Assembly: GCA_013141155.1 (NCBI GenBank)
Contig: JABFRM010000092.1
Span: forward strand, 1-37,443
Length of the DNA stretch: 37,443 bases
Source of the DNA: Methylococcaceae bacterium
GTDB taxonomy: Bacteria > Pseudomonadota > Gammaproteobacteria > Methylococcales > Methylomonadaceae
Reading direction: 5' to 3'
The position numbers and the translations under genes are program-made. Below the pieces are notes generated by a model. It was not told the DNA's origin, ran no database searches, and saw nothing but the letters and a program-made list of their open reading frames with translations. Below are positions 8,693-16,592 of this stretch, piece after piece. Every line of letters begins with the position of its first letter. Position 1 is the first letter of the stretch.

Positions 8693-10174
8693 ATGCAGTG
8701 TGATTTAAATAAGCGCCGGGCAGGGGTGTTGTTACATATTACTTCTTTGCCTGGCAAAGGTAAGCAGGGCGAATTGGGTGCAGAAGCATTTAGATTTGTA
8801 GATTTTTTACACGGGGCGCAGGTCAGTGTTTGGCAAACGCTGCCTTTGGGAATGCCGCATGGTGATGGTTCACCGTATCAATGTTTGTCTGCGAATGCTG
8901 GAAATCCCGCGTTTATTGATTTGGACAGTTTGCAAGCGAAGGGTTGGCTGGATGCCGATGACTATCAAGCTAGTGCGGTTGATGTGGAAGGATTGGAAGC
9001 TAAACGTGCTTTATTAGCTAAGGTTTTTACTCAGTTTTTAAAAGCTGCAAACAATACTGATCGACAGGCGTTTAGATTTTTTTGTGAGCAACAATACCGG
9101 TGGCTGGAAGATTTTGCGTTATTTTTGGCTTTAAAAATAGAATTTGGGCAGCGAAGTTGGCGTGAATGGCCGGAACCATTTAAGCAGCGAGACTATCAAA
9201 GCTTGCGGGAAGCGCGTCGGCGTTTAGTTGATGTGATTGAGTTCTATAAATTTGAGCAATTCGTGTTTTTTCAGCAATGGCAGGCTTTAAAACATTACGC
9301 GCATCAGCGAGGGGTCTTGTTATTGGGCGACATTCCGATTTTTGTCGCTTACGACAGTGTGGATGTATGGGCGGCGCGGAAAAATTTTAAGCTCAATGAT
9401 ACCGGCGATATGACTGTGGTTGCTGGCGTACCGCCAGATTATTTTTCAGAAACTGGGCAGCGCTGGGGTAATCCCCATTATGATTGGACGTATTTACAGG
9501 CTACCGGTTTTAAATGGTGGCTTGAACGGATGCGCGTGCAGCAGCAGTTATTTGATGTGGTGCGTATTGACCATTTTAGGGGTCTGGAAGCGGCGTGGGA
9601 AATCCCAGCAAGTGAAGAGACTGCAATCAACGGTTCATGGGTTGAAGCGCCTGGTAAAGCCTTATTAGAGGCCATTACGACTTCTTCTAAACAGATTAAG
9701 CTAATTGCCGAAGATTTAGGCATCATTACTGAAGCTGTTGAAGAATTACGTGATCACTTTCAGTTGCCGGGAATGAAGATTTTACAGTTTGCTTTTGATG
9801 GTAGTGCGGATAATCCTTATTTGCCGTGTCGGCATATAGAAAACTGTGTGGTTTATACGGGTACTCACGACAATAATACGACTTTGGGTTGGTTTAATGC
9901 GTTAAATGACGATGAAAAGCACCGAGTATATGAGACGTTAGGTTTCCCTACTTTATCTATGCCTTTAGTTTTGGTGCGCGAAGCCCTTGCATCAATAGCC
10001 AATCTGGTTATTATTCCGATGCAGGATATATTAGAGCTAGATGCTGAACATCGCATGAATACCCCAGGGACAATGGTGGGGAATTGGCAGTGGCGTTTTG
10101 AGTGGAGCCAGCTATCCGATGAAAAAATCGCGCATTTTCGGCATTGGGTAGAATTGTATGCTCGGGCAATTTAA
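8693..10174 (+). CDS. malQ: 4-alpha-glucanotransferase (amylomaltase, GH77)
   Basis: Transfers alpha-1,4-glucan segments between maltodextrins and releases glucose, so it disproportionates the short chains made during glycogen turnover. The GH77 motifs are in order: HITSLPGKGKQGELG, GDGSPYQCLSANAGNP, LLGDIPIFVAYDSVDVWA, nucleophile Asp in DVVRIDHFRGLEAAWEIP, acid Glu in LIAEDLGIITEAVEEL, and YTGTHDNNTTLGWF. The frame is open from a TTG at 8639, but the ATG at 8693 is chosen because GAGG lies 5 bases before it and the product MQCDLNKRRAGVLLH then starts like the family. This gives 493 residues, the short bacterial form. A hairpin repeat overlaps its stop region. Confidence 0.95.
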   Translation: MQCDLNKRRAGVLLHITSLPGKGKQGELGAEAFRFVDFLHGAQVSVWQTLPLGMPHGDGSPYQCLSANAGNPAFIDLDSLQAKGWLDADDYQASAVDVEGLEAKRALLAKVFTQFLKAANNTDRQAFRFFCEQQYRWLEDFALFLALKIEFGQRSWREWPEPFKQRDYQSLREARRRLVDVIEFYKFEQFVFFQQWQALKHYAHQRGVLLLGDIPIFVAYDSVDVWAARKNFKLNDTGDMTVVAGVPPDYFSETGQRWGNPHYDWTYLQATGFKWWLERMRVQQQLFDVVRIDHFRGLEAAWEIPASEETAINGSWVEAPGKALLEAITTSSKQIKLIAEDLGIITEAVEELRDHFQLPGMKILQFAFDGSADNPYLPCRHIENCVVYTGTHDNNTTLGWFNALNDDEKHRVYETLGFPTLSMPLVLVREALASIANLVIIPMQDILELDAEHRMNTPGTMVGNWQWRFEWSQLSDEKIAHFRHWVELYARAI

Positions 10175-10212
10175 ACCGCTCAGAGTTCGATAAACTCACT
10201 CTGAGCGGCTTA
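10171..10212. terminator. REP-like hairpin between convergent malQ and aqpZ
   Basis: The arms CCGCTCAGAG (10176-10185) and CTCTGAGCGG (10199-10208) pair perfectly over 10 bases around a 13-base loop, extended by TTAA on both sides. The core GTTCGATAAACTCACTCTGAGCGG is a diverged form of the GTTCGACAGGCTCACCACGAACGG repeat at 3432-3455. It overlaps the malQ stop codon and lies 15-20 bases beyond the end of aqpZ. It probably works as a bidirectional transcript end, although there is no long T-run. Confidence 0.6.
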
Positions 10213-10226
10213 AGCTTTATGCAACT

Positions 10227-10925
10227 TTAAGTCGCGTCGGTTTCATCGCAAAGAATATAGCGATAAATAACCGCACCCAATAAAGCGCCCAAAATAGGCG
10301 CCAGCCAAAACAGCCATAATTGCGCTATTGCCCAATCTCCGACATAAAGCGCAGTCGCTAAGCTACGCGCAGGATTGACTGAGGTATTGGTTACGGGAAT
10401 GCTGATCAGATGAATCAATGTCAGCCCCAAGCCTATGGCAATGGGTGCGAGACCTGCTGGCGCACGCTTATCGGTTGCGCCGAGGATGATAATCAAAAAC
10501 ATCATGGTCATCACTACTTCCGTGATAAAAGCAGAGCCTATACTATAACCACCAGGAGAATGAATGCCATAGCCATTGGAGGCAAAGCCTGCGGTTACGT
10601 CAAAGCCCACTTTGCCAGAAGCGATGAAATAAAGTACGCCGCCGGCAACAATGCCACCTAGCACTTGCGCAATAATGTAAGGTAATAATTTACTCGCGGG
10701 GAAACGTCCACCCATCCAAAGACCAATAGATACCGCCGGATTCAAGTGGCAGCCGGAAATGTGTCCAATAGCAAAAGCCATGGTTAATACCGTTAAACCA
10801 AACGCCAGGGAAACCCCCAGCAAACCGATGCCGACTTCTGGGAATGCCGCCGCTAATACGGCGCTGCCGCAGCCGCCTAAAACTAACCAAAAAGTACCGA
10901 AAAATTCTGCGCTATATTGTTTCAT
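10227..10925 (-). CDS. aqpZ: Aquaporin Z
   Basis: A 232-residue inner-membrane water channel of the MIP family. The start at 10925 is preferred over the upstream ATG at 10964: GAGG lies 8 bases before it, and the product then begins [20 protein letters not shown], as AqpZ proteins do. Both half-helix motifs are intact: [13 protein letters not shown] in the first half and [13 protein letters not shown] in the second. The Arg following the second NPA is the selectivity-filter arginine. Six transmembrane helices are expected. It stands alone on the minus strand, with about 295 bases upstream before the next gene. Rapid osmotic water flux is the known role of the family. Confidence 0.96.
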   Translation of the reverse strand: MKQYSAEFFGTFWLVLGGCGSAVLAAAFPEVGIGLLGVSLAFGLTVLTMAFAIGHISGCHLNPAVSIGLWMGGRFPASKLLPYIIAQVLGGIVAGGVLYFIASGKVGFDVTAGFASNGYGIHSPGGYSIGSAFITEVVMTMMFLIIILGATDKRAPAGLAPIAIGLGLTLIHLISIPVTNTSVNPARSLATALYVGDWAIAQLWLFWLAPILGALLGAVIYRYILCDETDAT

Positions 10926-11220
10926 GTTCAACCTCAACGAGTTAAGTAGTAGAAAGCACATCAACCGAGTTGCGACGCTCAGAGCGGCGCTATTGGTTTT
11001 TGTGGGTGCTGGCTATGATGTTGTTTAAGTTTTTAGTGACACCTATGATCTAAAAATAGGCGTAGCTTTATGCTGACGGTTTGAAAGTTCCCCCTTACTA
11101 CGTTAGCTTTTAAAACCAATGTTCTAGCAGGCTATGAATGATTGGCAAGCAGATAGTATTAATAGTTATAGTGATTTAAAGCAAGCCGATTATGCTTGAA
11201 GCTAGGGGGATAAGCAAGTT
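10926..11220. other. Non-coding interval upstream of aqpZ
   Basis: About 295 bases with no credible gene; the open frame on the plus strand at 10759-11028 mostly shadows aqpZ. The interval must carry the aqpZ promoter and the 3' end of the ZIP-GDT1 operon. A short CGCTCAGAGCG palindrome is at about 10976-10986. No convincing terminator or operator was seen. Confidence 0.5.
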
Positions 11221-11949
11221 TTACAGTAGCGTATAACTGTTATAAGCGCGGTAAGCGGCAAACAGTGCCAATACTAAAAAAATACCACCACTGATCTTAT
11301 GCAGCAAGGCTAAAGGGACTTTTTGTAAAACTGTGCGCCCCGCTATGATGCCTAACGCTGACGTTGATGCGAGTGCAGTGGTTGCCCCGATCCAGACTGC
11401 CAGAGGAACCGCAGCGCTACTTAAGGCAACAACTGCCAGTTGGGTTTTGTCACCAAACTCTGCAATGGTAATTAATAAAAAGGTGGTGAAGAAAATAGTG
11501 TGTCCCTTTTTTTCCTCGATTTCTGCACCCTCATTTTCCACTTGAGTGCGCAGGGAATGCAGTCCAAATGCGGCGAATAAAACCGCGACTGTGGCGACAA
11601 TTATGTACTCCGGCAAGTAACTGGCAATGGCAACGCCAAACGCCACCGCGAGGCCGTTTAAAAACGCAAACGCGGCAATAGCGCCCAGCAAGACTGGGAT
11701 GGCACGATGTCGAGAAGCCAATGCCATGCACACTAACTGGCTTTTATCCCCAATTTCAGCGGCGGCAATAAGTGCAAAGCTAGTTGTGGCCGTAGCAGCG
11801 TTTTCAATCACATTATTGTTGCTGAATAGCATCGAAGCGCTTTGGAGCATATTGTAAAACGTTTCGGTAAAATCAATTTGAGTCATGGACGTTATAAAAA
11901 AGTGCAAACCGCTGTGAAAATTATCCACTGTGATTTTTGTAAATGCCAT
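11221..11949 (-). CDS. GDT1/UPF0016 (TMEM165, MneA-like) cation transporter
   Basis: A 242-residue membrane protein with the duplicated family signature E-x-G-D-K-[ST]: AAEIGDKSQL in the first half and IAEFGDKTQL in the second. It has about six transmembrane helices and a charged central loop (ENEGAEIEEKKG). Bacterial relatives such as Vibrio MneA export Mn2+, and eukaryotic GDT1/TMEM165 handles Mn2+/Ca2+ in the Golgi. Metal export is therefore the likely role, inferred from the family. The ATG at 11949 lies 25 bases after the ZIP gene; an internal ATG at 11886 would remove 21 residues and is the alternative start. No Shine-Dalgarno sequence is clear for either. Confidence 0.9.
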   Translation of the reverse strand: MAFTKITVDNFHSGLHFFITSMTQIDFTETFYNMLQSASMLFSNNNVIENAATATTSFALIAAAEIGDKSQLVCMALASRHRAIPVLLGAIAAFAFLNGLAVAFGVAIASYLPEYIIVATVAVLFAAFGLHSLRTQVENEGAEIEEKKGHTIFFTTFLLITIAEFGDKTQLAVVALSSAAVPLAVWIGATTALASTSALGIIAGRTVLQKVPLALLHKISGGIFLVLALFAAYRAYNSYTLL

Positions 11950-11974
11950 AAAGTACGATGGTGGATAGTCTGGA

Positions 11975-12922
11975 TTAGCCTAACATATTGTCCAATACCA
12001 TCATAATGATGAAACCGATCATTAAAGCAAAAGTGGCATGACGTGAGCGTCCATTGGCGTGTGTTTCTGGAATAATTTCTTCACTGATCACAAACAACAT
12101 GGCACCTGCCGCAAATCCCATTGCAATAGGGAGTAGAGGCTGAAAGAGGGTGACCATGGTGATGCCGAGCAACCCGCCTACGGGTTCAACTAAGCCGGTT
12201 AAGGTCGCAATGCCGACAGCTTTCCATTTGTTGTAGCCCAGACCAACTAAGGGGAGGGCAACAGCCAAACCTTCTGGAAGGTTTTGCAGTGCTATGGCTA
12301 TTGCCAGAACGACACCATTTTTTAACTCGCCTGATCCAAAGCTGACGCCCACTGACATGCCTTCAGGAAAATTGTGAATGGTAACGGCAATAATGAATAA
12401 CCAGATTTTTTTAAGAGAATTTAATTGGGTATCTGAAACCGAATCAAAATGTACATGCGGCAATTGGTGATCCGCATAATGTAGAAACACTGCACCCACT
12501 AACATACCTAAGGAAACAACATAGATACCATTGCCGGGCCAAACTACATTACCATAAGTAATGCCTGGGACGAGCAGGGAAAAAGCAGTTGCTGCCAGCA
12601 TAACGCCTGCCGCCGCACCCAGCATACTGTTAAATAAATTATTAGAGATTTTTTTGAAAAAAAGTGCGGGTAAGGCGCCTACGCCAGTGGCTAATCCAGC
12701 CAGAATGCTGGCGAAAAATCCAATAACCACCGTTTTTCCAAGCAGGATATAGAGGCCACCAAACGCGATTAGTTGTGATAAAAGAAATAATCCGAAAATA
12801 GCAAGCCAACGCTGTGTGGTTGGCAATGCCAACAGCCGTTGATACTGAGGATGTGCTTGTAATATTACAAGTTGTTGTTTAAGAAAGTTTTGTGCCTGGG
12901 TAGCAAAATTTTGATCAGTCAT
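11975..12922 (-). CDS. ZIP family divalent metal transporter (GufA-like)
   Basis: A 315-residue inner-membrane protein. A cytosolic N-terminal helix (about residues 1-50, with KQQLVILQAHPQYQRLL) precedes about eight membrane helices. The metal-site motifs are VTIHNFPEGMSVGV in one helix and IALQNLPEGLAVALPL in the next, and HYADHQLPHVHFDS forms a histidine-rich loop. The second motif has Gln where many ZIPs have His, as is usual in the GufA subgroup. ZIPs bring Zn2+, Fe2+ or Mn2+ into the cytosol. It is the first gene of a two-gene operon with the GDT1-like exporter, so it moves metal in the opposite direction to its partner. Confidence 0.93.
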   Translation of the reverse strand: MTDQNFATQAQNFLKQQLVILQAHPQYQRLLALPTTQRWLAIFGLFLLSQLIAFGGLYILLGKTVVIGFFASILAGLATGVGALPALFFKKISNNLFNSMLGAAAGVMLAATAFSLLVPGITYGNVVWPGNGIYVVSLGMLVGAVFLHYADHQLPHVHFDSVSDTQLNSLKKIWLFIIAVTIHNFPEGMSVGVSFGSGELKNGVVLAIAIALQNLPEGLAVALPLVGLGYNKWKAVGIATLTGLVEPVGGLLGITMVTLFQPLLPIAMGFAAGAMLFVISEEIIPETHANGRSRHATFALMIGFIIMMVLDNMLG

Positions 12923-12964
12923 GGACTATCCGGTGGAGTATTGTTACTAAGTTTACGTGATTCA

Positions 12965-12970
12965 ATTATA
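12965..12970 (-). promoter_or_regulatory. Candidate -10 element of the ZIP-GDT1 operon
   Basis: On the minus strand this is a perfect TATAAT, 43 bases upstream of the ZIP start codon, leaving a leader of roughly 35 bases. The -35 region is weak, so an activator may be needed. No yybP-ykoY manganese riboswitch is recognisable in the short leader. Confidence 0.4.
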
Positions 12971-13076
12971 ACGATATATGCGCAAAAAATCAGATGTGTA
13001 ACAGATTGCTTAACTATGGGGATATGCGGTATAAAGTATAAAAACGTATTTTTAAAAAATAATTTTTAAAATCAAT

Positions 13077-13094
13077 ATGTTTCATATGATACAT
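13077..13094. promoter_or_regulatory. 18-base near-palindrome, possible operator
   Basis: ATGTTTCATATGATACAT is symmetric at eight of nine paired positions. It lies between the divergent ZIP operon and EPS promoters, in very AT-rich DNA. The regulator is unknown. Confidence 0.3.
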
Positions 13095-13192
13095 CAACTA
13101 ATTACTAGATTTATGAAGGTTGATTTGTAACAATGCACTAAATCTAAGGTAAAATTCTAATGTATTGTTGGTTTCGAAGATCTGAAAATTTT

Positions 13193-13208
13193 TGTGACAC
13201 AGTTCACA
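13193..13208. promoter_or_regulatory. Perfect CRP/Vfr-type binding site
   Basis: TGTGA (13193-13197), six bases, then TCACA (13204-13208): both half-sites match the CRP consensus exactly, flanked by T-rich and TTTC sequence. A -10-like TATACT at 13249-13254 would place the transcription start near 13261 and the box centre about 60 bases upstream, the class I distance. An alternative extended -10 (TGCTATAAG) ends at 13229. Its likely target is the EPS sugar transferase gene. Confidence 0.6.
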
Positions 13209-13534
13209 TTTCAGTGCTAGTGCTATAAGGTTAGGTTTACACTTGATATATACTGGTTCCCGTTAAAGTCAATGTTCATTAAAGCTAATCTTGGGCGGTA
13301 TTATGTTGGCGCTGGGTTATTAAGCATTTTTTCGGGCTGCTGAAGAGAAGCGTTAATTGCATTTTAATACAGAGTCCTAAAGCTATTGCTGTGCAAGGCT
13401 TATTTTTGGGGAACAACTAATATTATCTGTTGAAGGGGCGTTGCTATTCGTGACGTTTGCCAGCCTACTTTCGCACCCACCTAAATCATAATGCACAATA
13501 ATTATTTTATTTAAATGACTGATTTGTATGTATT

Positions 13535-13550
13535 CTCGCTCGACAGCGAG
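13535..13550 (+). promoter_or_regulatory. Small hairpin before the EPS transferase start
   Basis: CTCGCT and AGCGAG pair perfectly around a 4-base loop (CGAC), 29 bases before the ATG at 13580. There is no T-run, so it is not a terminator. It could affect translation or message stability. Confidence 0.3.
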
Positions 13551-13579
13551 TGTAAATTGACCGATAGTGAGTATTAAAA

Positions 13580-14971
13580 ATGACACTTAAAATTTTTAGT
13601 CATCATATCTCATGGGTATATTTATTATTATTTGTTACGGAACTATTGATTTTTTTTTCCAGTATGTTCTTTGCGGATCGTATTAGATTTATGTTCTCAC
13701 CCAATTGGTATACTCAAGAATACAGACTCTTTACCAGTATGTTTTTTGCAGTGATGCTTTCCTGTGCTGCTTTTGGATTGGGTTTATATCGACGGAGTCT
13801 TTCTTGGAGTGAGCGAGGTTTATTAACTCGCGTTGTGATTTCTTTTGTCGCAGCACTGGGACTGGTCAGCTTTTTTTTATTGCTAATTCCTAATTTCACC
13901 ATTTCGAAAGGTGTCTTGGCCATTGCTTTAAGTAGTGCTTTTTTAGGCATGATATGCACCCGATTTTTGTTTTATAAATTAACTAAGCACAATATTTTCA
14001 TCAAAAATATTCTGGTTATTGGCGGTGGGAAAGCGGCGCAAAAAATAATTGACAGTAATGCTGGCTATATTCATAGAGGTTTTCAGGTTCTGGGCTGTAT
14101 CGTTTTCCCCGGAGAGCAAGTGATTATAAAACCAAGCTTAATCATGGATAATTCCAAAAGTATTTTGGAGCTTATTACTCAATACAGAATAGATGAAATA
14201 GTTATTACAATAGATGATAGGCGCGGGATTTTGCCGATTAAAGATTTACTGGACTGTAAAATGGTTGGTGTGACCATTTCGGATTTACGGTCTTTTTACG
14301 AACGTGAAAAAGCATTGATTTATTTAGAAAATTTGATACCTAGTTGGTTCGTATTTTCAGAAGGATTTGCTAATGGAGGGACGTTAGTTGTTTTAAAACG
14401 TTTTTTTGATCTGCTCGCCAGTTTGATTTTATTATTGATAACTTGGCCGGTCATGTTGTTGACCATATTGGCAATAGCGTTAGAAAGTGGTTTTGATGCA
14501 CCCGTTTTTTATCGACAAACGCGGGTAGGTGAAAATGATAAATATTTTGATGTTATTAAATTTAGAAGTATGCGTGTGGATGCGGAAAAAAATGGCGCGC
14601 AGTGGGCTGAAGAAGCGGATGACAGAATAACGCGGGTTGGGCGATTTATTAGGAAATATCGTATTGATGAGTTGCCACAAATACTGAATGTACTCAAGGG
14701 TGAGATGAGTTTTGTAGGGCCTCGCCCTGAGCGACCTGAGTTTGTTAAACAATTTAATCAATCCATCCCGTTTTATAATGAACGGCATCGGGTAAAACCG
14801 GGGATTACCGGTTGGGCACAATTGTGTTATCCCTATGGCTCGAATGAATATGACGCCTTGCAAAAACTGCAATATGATTTATATTACATCAAAAATATCA
14901 GTATATTTTTAGATTTAACCATTATTATTCATACGGTTGAGATTATTTTATGGGGCAAAGGCAGTCGATAG
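13580..14971 (+). CDS. EPS sugar transferase, EpsB_2 type (PEP-CTERM-associated), polyprenyl-phosphate hexose-1-phosphate transferase
   Basis: A 463-residue membrane enzyme that starts polysaccharide synthesis by loading a sugar phosphate onto undecaprenyl phosphate. The N-terminal part has four to five hydrophobic helices, then a nucleotide-fold domain with NILVIGGGKAAQKI. The C-terminal catalytic domain (from about residue 270) begins KRFFDLLASLILLLITWP. It continues with VFYRQTRVGENDKYFDVIKF and RSMRVDAE, then YRIDELPQILNVLKGEMSF, VGPRPERPEF and RVKPGITGWAQLCYPYG. Length and N-terminus fit the TIGR03013 subgroup linked to exosortase/PEP-CTERM systems; that placement is from memory of the family. 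It faces the polysaccharide operon tail to tail, 26 bases from lipA. Confidence 0.93.
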   Translation: MTLKIFSHHISWVYLLLFVTELLIFFSSMFFADRIRFMFSPNWYTQEYRLFTSMFFAVMLSCAAFGLGLYRRSLSWSERGLLTRVVISFVAALGLVSFFLLLIPNFTISKGVLAIALSSAFLGMICTRFLFYKLTKHNIFIKNILVIGGGKAAQKIIDSNAGYIHRGFQVLGCIVFPGEQVIIKPSLIMDNSKSILELITQYRIDEIVITIDDRRGILPIKDLLDCKMVGVTISDLRSFYEREKALIYLENLIPSWFVFSEGFANGGTLVVLKRFFDLLASLILLLITWPVMLLTILAIALESGFDAPVFYRQTRVGENDKYFDVIKFRSMRVDAEKNGAQWAEEADDRITRVGRFIRKYRIDELPQILNVLKGEMSFVGPRPERPEFVKQFNQSIPFYNERHRVKPGITGWAQLCYPYGSNEYDALQKLQYDLYYIKNISIFLDLTIIIHTVEIILWGKGSR

Positions 14972-14997
14972 TTTTCAACCGTCATTGCCAATTGTAT

Positions 14998-15972
14998 TTA
15001 AGAACCCGCTTGGGTAACGATGAGGCTCTTCGCCTGTTGATCAGCATGATAAGAAGAACGCACTAAAGGCGCACTCGCCACCTGTTTAAAACCAATCGTT
15101 TTAGCTATCACAGCATAGGCATCGAATTGTTGCGGCGTGATGTATTCTTGTACCGGTAAGTGCGCTTTACTCGGTTGTAGGTATTGACCGAGGGTTAACA
15201 TGGCACAACCATGCGCAACCAAGTCACGCATGACTTGTTCTACTTCTGCCTGCGTTTCGCCCACCCCAAGCATTAAGCCGGATTTGGTTGGCGTTTGTGG
15301 TTGCACGGCTTGATAGTGCTGTAACAGTTGCAATGATCCCAGATAATCCGCACCAGGCCGTACTTGTTTATACAGGCGCGGCACGGTTTCAAGGTTATGA
15401 TTAAAGACATCGCAAGGCTGTTCGGCAAGTTTAGTAACCGCTAAGGCCATACGCCCCCGAAAATCGGGAACCAAAACTTCGATACGCGTCGCAGGCGTTT
15501 TGGCCCGTATCGCAGCAATACAGGCAGCAAAGTGACTGGCACCGCCATCTCTTAAATCATCGCGATTAACTGAGGTCACTACTACATACTTCAGTTGCAT
15601 TAACGCAATGCTATTGGCTAGGTTAACCGGTTCATCACTATCTAAAGCTAAGGGTTTTCCGTGGGCAACATCGCAAAAAGGGCAGCGGCGGGTACATAAA
15701 TCCCCCATAATCATGAAAGTTGCGGTGCCGTGGCTAAAGCATTCACCTAAATTTGGGCAAGCGGCTTCTTCGCAAACGGTATGCAGTCTATGTTCCCGTA
15801 GGGTTTGTTTGATGCGCGTGATGTCATCATTGGCGATCAGTTTGACGCGTATCCAATCCGGTTTACGCAAGGGCGTATCGGTGGTTTCGACTTTGATGGG
15901 GATTCTGGATAATTTATCGGCATCGCGTTGGTGGGAATGCGGGGTGGCGCGCGAAGGAGCTTCCAAGGTCAT
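14998..15972 (-). CDS. lipA: Lipoyl synthase
   Basis: A 324-residue radical-SAM enzyme that inserts two sulfurs into protein-bound octanoyl groups to make lipoyl cofactors of 2-oxoacid dehydrogenases and GcvH. Both iron-sulfur cluster motifs are present: the auxiliary cluster cysteines C67, C72 and C78 in [12 protein letters not shown], and the SAM cluster C93, C97 and C100 in CTRRCPFC. The conserved RSSYHADQQ that ligates the auxiliary cluster is near the C-terminus. It overlaps lipB by four bases (ATGA), which indicates translational coupling, and is the last cistron of the leftward run that begins with the polysaccharide genes. Confidence 0.98.
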   Translation of the reverse strand: MTLEAPSRATPHSHQRDADKLSRIPIKVETTDTPLRKPDWIRVKLIANDDITRIKQTLREHRLHTVCEEAACPNLGECFSHGTATFMIMGDLCTRRCPFCDVAHGKPLALDSDEPVNLANSIALMQLKYVVVTSVNRDDLRDGGASHFAACIAAIRAKTPATRIEVLVPDFRGRMALAVTKLAEQPCDVFNHNLETVPRLYKQVRPGADYLGSLQLLQHYQAVQPQTPTKSGLMLGVGETQAEVEQVMRDLVAHGCAMLTLGQYLQPSKAHLPVQEYITPQQFDAYAVIAKTIGFKQVASAPLVRSSYHADQQAKSLIVTQAGS

Positions 15973-16586
15973 GATAGTTTCTCTGTAATAGCGTGAAGGA
16001 TAGGAATAGCCAGTTCGTGGGTTTGAATATGCACGCCGAGATCTGCTAATTGCGTCACCTCAAGATCCCGAAAGCCGCAGGTGTTTATGCGCTGAAAAGG
16101 ACTTAAATCCATGGCGTTATTTAAACTTAAGCCATGATAGCACCGACCTTGCTTTATACGTAGGCCAATAGAGCCGATTTTTTTTTCTGCGATATACACA
16201 CCGGGGGCTTCCGGCTTTGCTATCGCCCCAAGTCCGTATTGCGCCAAGGCGGTCAGCATGGCCGTCTCTAATAAGCTGACCAGTTCCCGCACATTCAAGT
16301 GTAAACGCTGAATATCTAATAGGGTATAAACCACTAATTGCCCAGGGCCATGATAAGTGACCTGTCCACCCCGGTCGGATTGCACCACGGGAATGTCTTT
16401 GATATTTAACAAATGCTCTCGTTTAGCATTTAAGCCTAAGGTATACACGGGGGGATGTTCTACGATCCAGAGTTGATCAGGGCTTTGATCATTGCGTGCC
16501 TGCGTGTAGGCTTGCATGGCTTGCCAGGTATCAAGATAGTCTTGTTGGCCTAAATTACGGATATAGACCGGATACGATTTTTCCAT
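15969..16586 (-). CDS. lipB: Octanoyl-[acyl carrier protein]:protein octanoyltransferase
   Basis: A protein of about 205 residues that moves octanoate from acyl carrier protein to lipoyl domains, the step before LipA. The family motifs are [19 protein letters not shown], then [20 protein letters not shown] with the active-site lysine, and [14 protein letters not shown] with the catalytic cysteine. The frame is open to a TTG at 16592, but the ATG at 16586 is more likely; neither has a Shine-Dalgarno sequence. The stop of the WecG-like gene is only about 6 bases upstream, so translation probably continues from that gene by reinitiation. Confidence 0.96.
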   Translation of the reverse strand: MEKSYPVYIRNLGQQDYLDTWQAMQAYTQARNDQSPDQLWIVEHPPVYTLGLNAKREHLLNIKDIPVVQSDRGGQVTYHGPGQLVVYTLLDIQRLHLNVRELVSLLETAMLTALAQYGLGAIAKPEAPGVYIAEKKIGSIGLRIKQGRCYHGLSLNNAMDLSPFQRINTCGFRDLEVTQLADLGVHIQTHELAIPILHAITEKLS

Positions 16587-16592
16587 TAACAA

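Larger units (their letters stand above)
12923..13579. other. 657-base non-coding region between the ZIP operon and the EPS transferase gene
   Basis: No credible gene is present; a 67-codon minus frame at 13383-13586 has no family resemblance. The region holds the ZIP operon promoter, a near-perfect 18-base palindrome at 13077-13094, a perfect TGTGA-N6-TCACA box at 13193-13208, promoter-like hexamers at 13224-13229 and 13249-13254, and a small hairpin at 13535-13550. Everything from about 13260 to 13579 is probably an untranslated leader of the EPS transferase gene. Confidence 0.55.

Noticed and set aside
10759-11028. 89-codon plus-strand open frame over the aqpZ start
   Set aside because: Mostly antisense to aqpZ, and its composition is what a reverse-complement shadow of a membrane protein gives.
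12923-12970. yybP-ykoY manganese riboswitch before the ZIP-GDT1 operon
   Set aside because: The predicted leader is only about 35 bases, too short for this riboswitch, and no matching core is seen.
13383-13586. 67-codon minus-strand open frame before the EPS transferase gene
   Set aside because: No recognisable family, overlaps the expected leader and the start of the real gene, and has no ribosome-binding site.
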